This document shows positions 36,108 through 64,000 of a stretch of 64,000 nt of DNA, piece after piece. The DNA comes from Eleginops maclovinus (lineage: Eukaryota; Chordata; Actinopteri; Perciformes; Eleginopidae), in NCBI RefSeq assembly GCF_036324505.1, contig NC_086365.1, positions 7,126,655-7,190,654 on the forward strand, read 5' to 3'. Below the pieces are notes generated by a model, which saw nothing but the letters and a program-made list of their open reading frames with translations, ran no database searches and had not been told where the DNA came from. How positions within the stretch are numbered: position 1 is the stretch's first letter; each line of letters starts with the position of its first letter. The position numbers were made by a program, and so were the translations under genes.

Positions 36108-36718
36108 ATCAAAATTGAAAAAGAATGACTTTGGCATTTCATATTTACTTTCAGTCTTGAGTTATCTTATAAAGGGGAAAGTTAGACATTTGGCAAAAAA
36201 CAAATCCATGACAGGATCAATACCACTTGGTGTTTTAGAAATGCTGTAACAATTTTTGGGAGAGAGGCCATAGGATTGTACAAGAGACTCATATGGTAAA
36301 TAGTGAGCATTAGAGAGAGCCAACCCCCGAGTCTTTATGCTACGCTAATAATACAGAATCCCAAAAGCTGTGCAGAAAAATGTCCTGCTGTGAAAATCAA
36401 ACAACTTGACGTACCACAAGCAAAAATGACTTAAGTACGACACTCAAAATAAAATGGAGAAAAAACAAGGATGCCTACCTCACTGAAAATAAAACTCAAA
36501 TGCTTGAATGATTAAAAAGGATACATTGCATTTTCAGTTCATGCATTATATGTTGGACAGGTTTAATAAATATATATAGTAGTAAAAGATAAGGCTGCAC
36601 TGAAGGACGAGATTAATGTAAAAGGTGGAGGTCTAGCATGTCTACTACAAAGGTGGGTGGGGGGTGGAGGGATTTAGATTCTGGTTTGCAGTTTGTTCTT
36701 CCTAACAAAGCGTCTCGA
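36108..36718 (-). other. ppfibp1: ppfibp1 3' UTR
   Basis: This is the stretch between the ppfibp1 stop (TGA, reverse complement of 36719-36721) and its only clear minus-strand AATAAA at 36102-36107. It is AT-rich with no coding signal. The UTR is about 0.6 kb, mirrored by the similar-length cyb5r3 UTR on the other strand. Confidence 0.6.
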
Positions 36719-54127
<17,409 letters not shown>

Positions 54128-57100
54128 CTGAGAGAGAGAAAAATAAGAGACGGTCACACAAAGAAAGGACTCAAGCAGACAGACAAATCAAGACATTTTA
54201 AGAAAAAGGAAATTGAGATTCAAACTGTTTTATCGACTAGACAGGAAACTCTATTTAACTCTAATTCAAATCCTTGTGAGTTGCAATTTTAATCCATTTT
54301 ATTTTAACTGTTCAGAGCACTGCTCTTCTCTTGCACTACAGCATCAGTTTCAAACAACAAAGCCTTCCTGCATGCTGTCACATTTCCTTATGAAAAACAA
54401 GACAGTGTTATCACTAATCCTGTTAGGGTACAAGCTCTCTTTCTTCCATGAAAGACGTCTGCATCAAATTAACCCTGCAGTCTGTGCCACAAAAAAACAG
54501 GCTCACAGAGACAAAAAACAAAGTGATCGCCAGCACTTACTACCCAGCAAGCCTTATTTCCGCCAGCACAGCGGTCACGGGTGATCATGGGCAAGCCCCT
54601 ATCTGAAATAATGGCACTATTCTCCCAGGGGCCTTGTAGCATCGGCATGCTCGGCATTTCAAACCTCCATAACAAAGTTGAATCCACATGACGGCTGAAT
54701 TCTTATCAAGGCTCTCCTTTACTTGCACCACTTATCTATTGAAACTAAATCAGATTTAAAGTGGTTGGTACTCAGTATGTGTGCGCAGCTAAAGCCCAGG
54801 ACTAAAAAATATAAAACAGTGGCTCTACTTGTTCAGAAGTCTCATGGTAGTGGGGGCAGGGCTTGTAGGTTTACTTCATTTCCTCCTTCTAAAGGGTCAC
54901 AGGGTCACAGGGTCACACCCAACAGGGTAAAACATGGGCATGAAGAGCGTAATTAAAGCAATGAAGCCAATATGAGGGGGGCTGCTGCTAAAACAAGGGG
55001 CCTAAAGTGCTTGTTGTCTAAATTCCACAAAACCTCAGTTAGATTGAGACTTCATCCAAAACATTATACAGACTGTGTTGTATTACTGCAAAACTACTCC
55101 ATAACAATGTTCTGGGGAGTCAACAAGATGCACATTTGAAAAAAATAACAAAACAGGATGTAGGTTAATTAGCATACCAGAAAGTATGTTACATTTCAAA
55201 CTAATACAACAGCTCTCAAATATAGGTTCACAGTTAGGGTGTTCAGGGTGGAGGAGTGCCACAGACCCAATTCTGACTACTAACACTTTCTCCAGAGTTT
55301 AATGCAAAACCAAGCTGTATTTGGTCAGCTTGGTCACCCCCCCTGGTAGAAACCTAAATCCCAAATATTTTTCTCTCTGTGTGAATGCAAAAAAACAACA
55401 AATGGCATGAAGAGAGAGATACCAGCGTGCGCCATCTTCTGCTCTACCTAACTATTGTGTACAGATTTCTGGTCACGGTGCAACCACGGGGGAGTAGAGC
55501 AGGGTAGGATAAAAACATTTCAAAGATAAAACACATCACAGTGTGAACCATAAGTCAGGCTGCTCTCCTCCTGTCTGTGTCTAGTGATAAAAGCCACCTC
55601 AAAACCGGTATTGTGAGTTTCAGAGAAATCCAATTGAGTGGGAAAACAGAGCTTCTTATCATCCTACTTCTAAAGTACATGTGCCTTCTGCTGGTCGTGT
55701 ATTCCTCCACATTAATTAGCCTGTCCATTCACTAGACTCATAAAAGCTGGAGTTTTTGAAATGCCTGCCTGAGGTATTTTCCTCTTCTCTTCGCATCAGT
55801 GATGAGCAGGTCATCCATTAAGAACTTTCTGACTCAAAAAGAAAAGCCAACAGATGAGAGTCCATCTCTGCAGCCATGTGAAGAAGTGTGTGCATGATGA
55901 TTGATAACACCACAGTGTAGGAGTGAGCACTACACACATTCCTGAGCAGGTTACTTATCCAAAAAGCCAAACATAGCCTGGTACTGACATCCCTGCTGAC
56001 CTCTGCGACCTCCCTCCCTACATCCGTCAGACCCCACTGACTGTCTTTACAGAAACATCAGTTGGTGGGAACATGGTCTCTTATTTTGAGTCAATGCTAA
56101 ATCATCCTGGTCCTGTGAATCCCCATCAAAGCAGTTATGGTGCTTTAAACAAACGCAGAAAATGACTCTTAATTAAAGCAGTAACAACTACTTTTTAGTA
56201 GGAAATATTATAGCATTTGTTTAAATAAAACTATACTGTATATATGCAACCAATGTTAAAGATTTACTTCTTCAGTATAGGAAAATATCAGAAAGTCAGG
56301 AAGTATTGAAGGATTATGTGAGGTTTTGCTGGTAAATAAATAAACTCTATCTATTTTGATAACTGTCTAGCTTAATCCTTAAAAGAATGTGTCAAAAAAA
56401 AAGCGAGTCAGTCTGAGTAGAAATATAAAAAATGAAGCTTTCCTTCTGTTCTTAATGTATAAAGGTATATCCTTGGGTTTTGGATTGACAAATCGAAAAT
56501 ATTTAAAAGAATTCAACTTGGATTAATAAAGATGTATCTATAAAATGATCTGCAGATGAATCGATAATGAAAATATTTTGTAGTTGTAGCCGTATTATGG
56601 TCTTTTCGTGAGATTTATTGACCCTAAGTGAACAGAGAAAACATCACCATTATGCTTTAACTAAAACTGTGAGAAGATGTTACATGAAAGTCTTGCGGAT
56701 AAGTACTTTGGATAAACAAATTTCATATTCTGATGCAGATTTTCCCATTTCTTCCTGTCCAAGACAAAAAAACGTATCAGCTAACCTTATGTTCTTGTGG
56801 GTTTAGAAGAAAAATTGCTCTTCAAAAGACATCAGGCTAAAAAAGGAGATGGTTACAGCTTTTCCTAATTGACACTGTACAACATTACATAGTATTCTGT
56901 ATGCACTCTATTTAAGGCTTGGCTCACATTTCACTTGAAGCTCTATTCCAAACACACCATGCAAACCTTTTACAAATGCATCAATGCCATCATTCTGAAT
57001 GTATCCAAGTGAAGTAATATTTCCAAAGGTAATTTATAGAAAGACAAATCTGTCGGAAAATCCTACCTAGTTTGCTGCAAGATGGCTTTAACAGCAACCA

Positions 57101-59619
57101 GATGTAGAGAGAGAGAGAGAAGAGAGAGATCTGGAGGGGGAGGGACAATGCTTTTGAAAAGAAAATAGCCAGGGATAACATGGCCATTCTGAGTGATCTG
57201 GCTCTGAACACACACACGCACACAGATAAATTCACAAACACACGCCTCTGCCTCTAACACTACGATAGCTTACTTCCAAATGTGGCACAGATGTGCAATT
57301 CAGAGTTGAACTGCTTTAGAGTAGTAATAGAAGATGCATTAGTTGTTGGTAGCACACTAACTGGTCATAGTAAAGTGCAAGACATTTTTGGCGAATAAAA
57401 ACAACATTGGATCCTTTCATTAGTTTCCTGCAAGCTCTCATACCCTGATACACAATAATCTTTCTAACTTATTATTATTATTTATTGGTAATATAAAATA
57501 CAAAGAAAAGGCAAATAGTTGTATTAAGAGAATACTTTTTTCATAGTTGTTGATCAAATAATTCAACTAATTGTTGCAGCTATAACCTTAATTAGTTAGA
57601 AAAACAATAATAGTTACAGTAGTACCTGAAGAAGTAACAGACATAAAGCGTGACTTTTGGAAATACAACCCAGCAGTCAAACAACCTGCGTTTGTTTACA
57701 TTTCCTCCAAAGACAAGGTTCAGTGGACTTTTAGTTTGGGCTGCTGCGAGTGAGGTCAAACTGTTTGACAGAAACCAAAGCCAGGACTTTAAACTAGTGC
57801 AGCGGTGGCTGAGACCCTACACAAACAACTCTTTGTCCTTCAGAGACTCACATGATATCACCGCGACATTGAACCCAAGCCGTTGCACTTTTTCCATGCG
57901 GCCCTCAACTACATCATAGTCAAAAATCTCAACGGAGGGGAAAATTATAAAAGAGGACTGAGGAAAGGGGCAGGAGGAACTGAGTATGAAGTCCCCAAGC
58001 CAAGAAAAACTAAGTTTCACTACTTTTGTTATCAAGGTCTCAGCACAGAAGCAATCATTTGAGAGTTGTTGCTGTAAACTAAGCCTAAAATATGAAAAAA
58101 AATACAAAGGCAAATGAGGTCTACAATAGTGGCTACAATGAATGAAACTGTAACACAGACGCATTCCTACAATCAGGAAGACCGTCACTCAGTCCTGTCA
58201 GGAAGCATTTCCTGGCACACTCTGGAGAAATGTCTTCCTCTAAGTCAGAAAAGGCCATTTCCCAGCATTGACTGCAGTAACAAAACTAAAATCTGAAATA
58301 ATCTAAAAGCCACTTTACAGATCTTATATAAAACCAGGCCCTGTAGTTACTTTCCAGTGTGATAATGTTTTTGATTAAGATTTTAATTTAATTTCAGAAG
58401 CCTGTAAACACCCCAATATATCATATGACTGAAGTGACACCTCCCTTCTTTCAAAATACACCATTGAAGAGCACTCTACCAAGAATGCAAGGAATGCAAC
58501 CGTCAGGAAATAAGGTGCATGACATAGAAAGGCCTACCTCTATGTATTTAACATTTGGTTTGTAGATACTTTAAATTGCTTGTTGATTAATCCAAACACA
58601 AACTAGGGCTGATAAAGAACTTCAACTAACTGAAAAACAAACCAATGCCGGTTGTCTGATGAAACAAAAGGATGAGTGCCAGGAGATTAGATCTGTGTCT
58701 CAATGAAACAATCTCAAAGCAATGTGAACATGTGTTTCATTATGCCTACTTTCCTGCAGCCACATCAGATATGGCTATGCAATCGAGTGTGCAACAGCTG
58801 GATTTTCTGAGCAGCAAACCGTTAGCCATGAGATACAAATATGGTTATTGTGAGAGAAGGAAATCAAATCCTTTGTTATGCTTTTCTTTGCCCGGAAGCT
58901 AAGAATCATCAGGCGTATGCAGACAGGACGGCTGCCAGCAGGTCATGCAGAGCCTCAGGATGGAGCTTTTTCCTATATTACGCTATATTACAGAGGTGAA
59001 ACCAAACAAAGGCGGCAGAAGTGTGAGAAGCATCCTGAGAGAAACTGACGATGAACCAGAAGCACCTTTAAACTGCTGGCTTTGTGGAGATTCACCGCAG
59101 TGACTCATTACTTGGCTTGTAGTTTGAACGACATGTGATGCAATAATTAGCTGCGGTTAAATAAAAAATAGAACACCCATAGAAAGATAGCATAATTCAT
59201 TCAACTGGAATAATACTCTTTCTCCACAACATATATGCCGATAATAACTGTTTTCTGATACTAAACAAGAAAATGAATTGAAAACGTTAATAAAAGCACA
59301 ATTAAACGCAATAAATACACGTTACACGTATAATATAACAAATAGTAAATAGTGTACGTAAATAAGTTACCCATATGAATAACCACATAAAAGATACTCG
59401 AAATATGACTAACAATTGAAAACTAGCTAAGCTAAACTATATGTACGTCACGTTAGCCAACACAAACATGTGTATCAAGTTAGCTACGTTACGTCCAATT
59501 AAAGTGATTAAGGCGTTAATGGTCACACAATTAAGCTAGCGAGACCAAGCAAACTTGGACAAACAAACCGTTAAACTAAGCCTGTTTCAAAAGTTAATTT
59601 AAACTTCGGTTAAACTTAC
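54128..59619. other. Intron between non-coding and first coding ppfibp1 exons
   Basis: No coding exon was recognised. Small features are a triple AGGGTCACAGGGTCAC-type repeat near 54893-54918 and a (GA)n patch near 57107-57129. The rest is AT-rich and non-repetitive by eye. Confidence 0.5.
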
Positions 59620-59800
59620 ATTTTTCGACCAAGAAATGTACAACAACAAAAAAAAAGAGTCTGGCGGATTTACTCCAAAAACGTTGTAACTTTTCAATGG
59701 AGCTTCATGGTTAGCGTTCACCTTCCCATTGAGTTTCTCTGTGAACTGAAGTTTTCATCCAAACCAAGAGCCATGTTGCGCGACGTCAAGCTAAAAGGAC
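59620..59800 (-). promoter_or_regulatory. ppfibp1: Probable ppfibp1 non-coding first exon and promoter
   Basis: On the minus strand a strong donor (AAAT|GTAAGTTTA, plus-strand border at 59620) closes a candidate 5' UTR exon. Upstream, near 59775-59790, lies TTGACGTCGCGCAAC, a CRE-like TGACGTC next to CpGs. Position and content fit a first exon splicing to 54127. The transcription start and exon length are not determined. Confidence 0.45.
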
Positions 59801-62800
59801 AACTTCAAGGATACAACCGAGTGATGCTTTCAAAATAAAAGCACAACATGATTCAAGAAGAAAAAGTTATTATAGCTAAAACTTTTTTAAAAATATTATT
59901 CTCCTTAAATGTTCCCTAATATTTTAAAGTATTTTCAAGTCTGTAAGAACAAACACATCACACGATGTACAGATTTAACAATGCATTACCTGTGAGGAGG
60001 AGGAAAACACATTTGATATTTAAGGCGTCTGGTAAACCAGATTATTTACACTGTCTTTAAGTTTGTCTCAGAAAGGGAATAAGTACAACATTCTAAGTTG
60101 ATATTGAATATTTTTGTCTTACCCTCATACTCTTTTCTCTGCTACTTATGTGGCTTTGACAGTAATTGGTGGAAAAAATACAAAGACAAATGAAAAGAAA
60201 GAAGGAGGACATCTCAATTAGGCTGCAGCCATACCTCAAATGTGTCAATGTTTTTAGTGTTTATATAAAGCGCTTCTTTTCACATCTCTTTATTTGCAAT
60301 TGTTAAGGTTTGATTTAGTTTGTAGATGAAAAAGGGGTAACCAGGCAGCGGACAGTATAATTACTGTTTTTATCGATTTGGTATTTTACATAATATCATA
60401 CCCTGTAAAGTGTATCCTTATTCGTTTCCGGTTTGTCGTGTATACTTGCCTCTATGCAGAATGCCACCTAGGGACAAATAAAAGTAGTTAAAATTGAACT
60501 GAAATGAATTAAAAAGATGAAACAAAAAAATTGAGAAAGCAAAACTATATGAAACAGGTAGACATAATACAGTTTCAGAAAAGATTGACTGTTCTAGTTT
60601 TAATAGTTTCAACAAGAACTATAAGTGAAGGGATAAGGAGGGGCAGCTATAAAAAGAGTGACCATATAAAATGTCCGGTGACTGTGTGGGTGGGAGCAAA
60701 TTGACAGCAAAGCACATTACACCGGGTGCAAATTAAAGTCCTGTTATTAGTGACAAAGGCCATAGTAATTTGCTGTCCATTTAAGAATAGGTAGCAGGTA
60801 GTTTTTTCACTGTGAGTCTCCTGATATTAATTTTCCTCTAACAGACTCTCTGTTTCCCTCAGAGGTTGATGAGGGGTGTTGAGATAAAAAGGCAGACAGT
60901 TTGACCAGCAGGTGGAGTTAGAGGTGTTTTCATGATCTCTGGAGGCCATACAACACAGGCTTGACTTGGTCTAATAATACATCAAGTGGATATACCCACT
61001 ACAAACATGATGATACAGAATGTCCCTGAAGCAAAACAATAGTTGTCTCCTTGACTGCAGCCTGGAGAAAAACACTGGTTTCTGATTTAATGAGGCTGAG
61101 CGCTTACTAATAAAGTGATAATGGTCGTCTAACAGTAGCCTATGACTAAATAGAGACTTTCGTGTCATCTACATTTTTTTTCTATTCAGTGTCTGACAAA
61201 TTCTTATTTCAAGTGTTTGCACTCCATTTTAAAATGTCTCTGTCATCGGTTCCCTGGTTGCATTCAAGGATCCATATGGTGCATACTGATAGCGGTAGAA
61301 CAAAAGTGAGTGTCAGCTTAGGTTTTACGCTATGATGTTGAAGATCATCTACATAATGAAAATGACAGTGTGTGGCTGTATAATACGCATAGAACTTAAT
61401 CAGAGAAAAAAGTTATACCAGTGCTGAAGTGTTCTAAACCTTCATTATTTGTAAAGGCCAGCAGGGGGCAACTTTGCTGAGTGCAAAAATAAGTTGGAAT
61501 CATAGCTTGGAATGTTATTAGATGATTCAACATCAACCTGAAGAGTTTACGATCTCAATTACTAATCGCATGTCTTCTTCAATGCAGCATGATATTCATT
61601 TTGTAAATGATGGTCCCATTTGAGAAAAATAGAAGAATAGAAGAAGTAAGCAGCGCAAGACTTAAGGTGTGGCTACCTTGTGATTGACACGTCCATACAA
61701 ATGAAGTGATTTGATTGAAATTAAATTGAATCAAAACATAGGACAAATGTCTCAGCCCTCAATCTAACCAAATCTTAACATTTCAAATTAGAAGTTTAGA
61801 GATTTAGGTTGTTTTTTCCCCTCTAATATTAGCCTCAGTGCTTCCCTGTGAGACATCACTCTCTGTGTGTCTGGGTCCATGTAAGTGAAATTATGTCACA
61901 ATTCACTCTCATAAAGACCTATTCCTTTGAGCCTCAGTCTGAGGGTACCTCATCATATAGCAATCATAGCAGTTGAAGTAATTATTGGTTTTTTTTTTCA
62001 AGTACAGCACTTACTACTGATGAGATCCTGATGACTTGCTGCAGTTGATTGCAATTCTGACCCATTACTCTGATCATTTGAAGGGAAATATTGCTGCTGA
62101 AAGCTTTAATTCTGCAAATGGCTGTCTGTCAATCTGGCTTCATAAAGTGTTTTGTATATAGCGCAACCCTGGAGACAACATCCCAGAGCATCCTATCATA
62201 CACATCAATGCTTATAGTGACTATAGCAACCTTGCTGCTTGGCAAGACCTTCAAAACCCAGTAAAAAATGTGTTTGTTTTTTTTGTATTGCATAAAGAGA
62301 GAGCCTATTCAACCAAAAGGGCTGAATTGATGTCAAGTTGTTTGAGTTAAAGCCTGAGGTCAAGCCCCTGTTTGTTCACATTGATGGATGTGAATGCACT
62401 CAGGTTGAAGATATATCCAGCAGAGCTAAGATCAATCATATTTCCTAAGCCTCTGCTACTTCCTCTACATGGAGAGTTGTTTGTATGAAGTGGATCTCAC
62501 ACTGGGCTTCTTTTTCTGTAGCAGTGCCAGTTCTTTCAAGGCAAACACGGTAGAAAACCCCTCCCTTGAGTCTACGATCAATAGGCAATCAAAATACTGA
62601 AAACAATCATTAGTTTTGGTCATTTTTTCAAAGACATATATATTTGGGTAAATGTCAGATCCACAAAAGCGTAGAGGACAGCTGGAGAGAGACACTCCGT
62701 ATTTGACCCAAGACTTTGCTGTTGTTGTCGGCAGGAGTAGGGAATCTACTAATTACAACAGCTCGACAAGCCTGAAAAATATGCATGAGGACAAGTACTG

Positions 62801-62922
62801 TAAATCCAGGCCCTACCCTTTCAATAATGGCATCTTCTTCCTCTTTTTTGTTGGCTATACTGCTGAAGCTCTCCTTTTATATGATGCCCTACTTTTTATT
62901 TATATTGCAGAAGCTGGGATTT
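59801..62922. other. Intergenic region upstream of ppfibp1
   Basis: No gene was recognised. At about 60420-60530, GCCACCTAGGGACAAATAAA followed by GTTAAAATTGAACTGAAATG resembles another LINE 3' tail, but this is weak. Remaining open frames of 65-110 codons have no family signature. Confidence 0.45.
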
Positions 62923-63400
62923 TGTCACGGTTGGGGGAAAAGGACCCAGGCGCAGAAGCAATAGGCAGGGTTACAGAAGTGTAACAAAAGGCAAGCTTTT
63001 ATTAATAGAAAAGCTGACAACCAAAATGCAAAACTAGGAACGCAGGAAAAGTTACAACACAGGAAAAGTATCAAATGAAAACCAAGACAAACCGGTGGAA
63101 AAAGGAGGGCTGAAAAGGGAGATCCAAGACATCACAGGGAACAGTCAAACAACGACGACGAAACGACAAAGACCACAAAGGGGAGACAAGACTAAATACA
63201 GAGGAGGGTAATCACAAAACAAGACACAGCTGGGAAGGGGAGGTGAAACACAGGGGCAACAAGTGAGCACAATCAGACAATCAAGACAGGAGGAAATTAA
63301 AGACAGGAAGTAAAGTAGACAAGACAGGATGTAAGACAAAGCAAGAAACATTTCAAAATAAAACATTAAACTATTAACACAAAAACTGAGGTCCTAACAG
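62923..63400. mobile_element. Probable non-autonomous dispersed element
   Basis: It starts TGTCACGGTTGGGGGAAAAG with GACCCAGGCGCAGAAGCA and continues with a purine-rich, CAAGACA-rich body ending GAGGTCCTAACAG at 63400. This start and body are familiar from high-copy fish repeats. The ends form at best a weak inverted repeat (TGTCACG against CTGTTAGGA) and I could not define a target duplication. It has no coding capacity. Confidence 0.5.
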
Positions 63401-63688
63401 TTTTTTTCATTGTAGGAAATGAAGAGAAATATCCACATGCAAAGTGTAATTGCAGATAACAAGCAGTTTAAAAACACTTTGAATCCAAAGTTTTGAATGC
63501 CAGGGATTATTTACACAAATTACTTAATACCCAAATCATTTCAAATGTCCAATGTAACTGGGTACAAGAATGCCATATAGGGTATTTGTTTTAGGCTCAT
63601 ACTGATAATATCCCGCTTATCATGATCAAGATAACTGATGATTTCACATTTGAGTACATGACATTCTAAAAATTGATCGTCGAAATCG

Positions 63689-64000
63689 ATTGTCGAACCT
63701 CAGATTGAAGAGGAACAATGCGGTTTTCGTCCTGGTCGTGGAACGACGGACCGGCTTTTCACTCTCACAAGGATCCTGGAGGGTGCCTGGGAGTACGCTC
63801 ATCCGGTCTACATGTGCTTTGTGGATTTGGAAAAGGCGTATGACCGGGTTCTCAGGGAGATACTGTGGGAGGTGCTGCGGGAGTATGGGGTGAGGGGGTC
63901 TCCACTCAGGGCCATCCAATCTCTGTACTCTCAAAGCGAGAGCTGTGTCCGGGTCCTCGGCAGCACGTCGGACCGATTTGCGGTGAGGGTTGGCCTCTGC
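63689..64000 (+). pseudogene. Non-LTR retrotransposon reverse transcriptase fragment, runs off the edge
   Basis: One uninterrupted plus-strand frame of 104 codons reads IVEPQIEEEQCGFRPGRGTT, then YMCFVDLEKAYDRVLREIL, WEVLREYGVRGSPLRAIQSL and SDRFAVRVGLC. The QCGFRPGRGTTD block and the CFVDLEKAYDRV block (RT domain A with its catalytic Asp) are typical of a LINE reverse transcriptase, and VRVGLC is the start of the next block. The frame starts abruptly near 63689 with no RT domain upstream, so it is 5'-truncated. Whether it is intact downstream cannot be seen. The LINE clade was not assigned. Confidence 0.85.

Noticed and set aside
63145..63366. 73-codon minus-strand frame rich in Cys, Leu and Ser
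   Set aside because: It lies in the body of a dispersed non-coding repeat and has no recognisable product.

Overview
The window looks like nuclear DNA of a bony fish (teleost). It has intron-rich vertebrate genes with GT-AG introns, many long CA/GT microsatellites, and typical teleost transposon debris: Tc1/mariner, hAT-type MITEs, L2-like LINE tails, Ty3/Gypsy and another non-LTR reverse transcriptase. I rebuilt exons by eye from protein similarity, splice consensus and reading phase. No transcript or database evidence was available.

Three protein-coding genes account for the coding content. (1) Positions 2127-26977 (+) hold a synaptotagmin-1 gene lacking only its first coding exon(s). Seven exons encode the transmembrane segment, the linker, C2A and C2B, followed by a long 3' UTR to about 30.7 kb. 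(2) Positions 32005-35472 (+) hold a complete nine-exon NADH-cytochrome b5 reductase gene (cyb5r3-like, 299 aa). Its presumed promoter lies just upstream and carries two ETS-type ACCGGAAGT sites. (3) Positions 36719-54111 (-) hold a 24-coding-exon liprin-beta-1 gene (ppfibp1, about 874 aa). It has an N-terminal coiled coil and three C-terminal SAM domains, and a likely non-coding first exon near 59.62-59.8 kb. The last two genes are convergent. Their poly(A) signals lie only 30 bp apart on opposite strands, near 36.07-36.11 kb.

The genes do not form an operon-like unit. Synaptotagmin-1 is the synaptic-vesicle calcium sensor, liprin-beta-1 is a scaffold linked to liprin-alpha and cell-edge or presynaptic complexes, and cytochrome b5 reductase is a housekeeping flavoenzyme. 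Having SYT, CYB5R and PPFIBP members side by side recalls human 11p15 (SYT9, PPFIBP2, CYB5R2) and suggests an old paralogon.

Accessory content sits in introns and flanks: a Tc1 transposase relic at the left edge, a near-intact hAT MITE with an 8-bp target duplication (4.6-5.1 kb), an L2 3' end (12.35-12.77 kb), two oppositely oriented degenerate minisatellite blocks flanking cyb5r3 exons 7-8, a 26-bp minisatellite (48.9-49.3 kb), a decayed Gypsy integrase next to an intronless ckap2-like pseudogene (51.06-52.72 kb), a 222-bp pure CA tract beginning at that pseudogene's stop codon, and a LINE reverse-transcriptase fragment running off the right edge. I found no clearly new multi-gene system. 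The most interesting items are the interlocked convergent poly(A) site, the inverted repeats around an in-frame exon pair of cyb5r3, and a candidate 39-nt microexon in ppfibp1.
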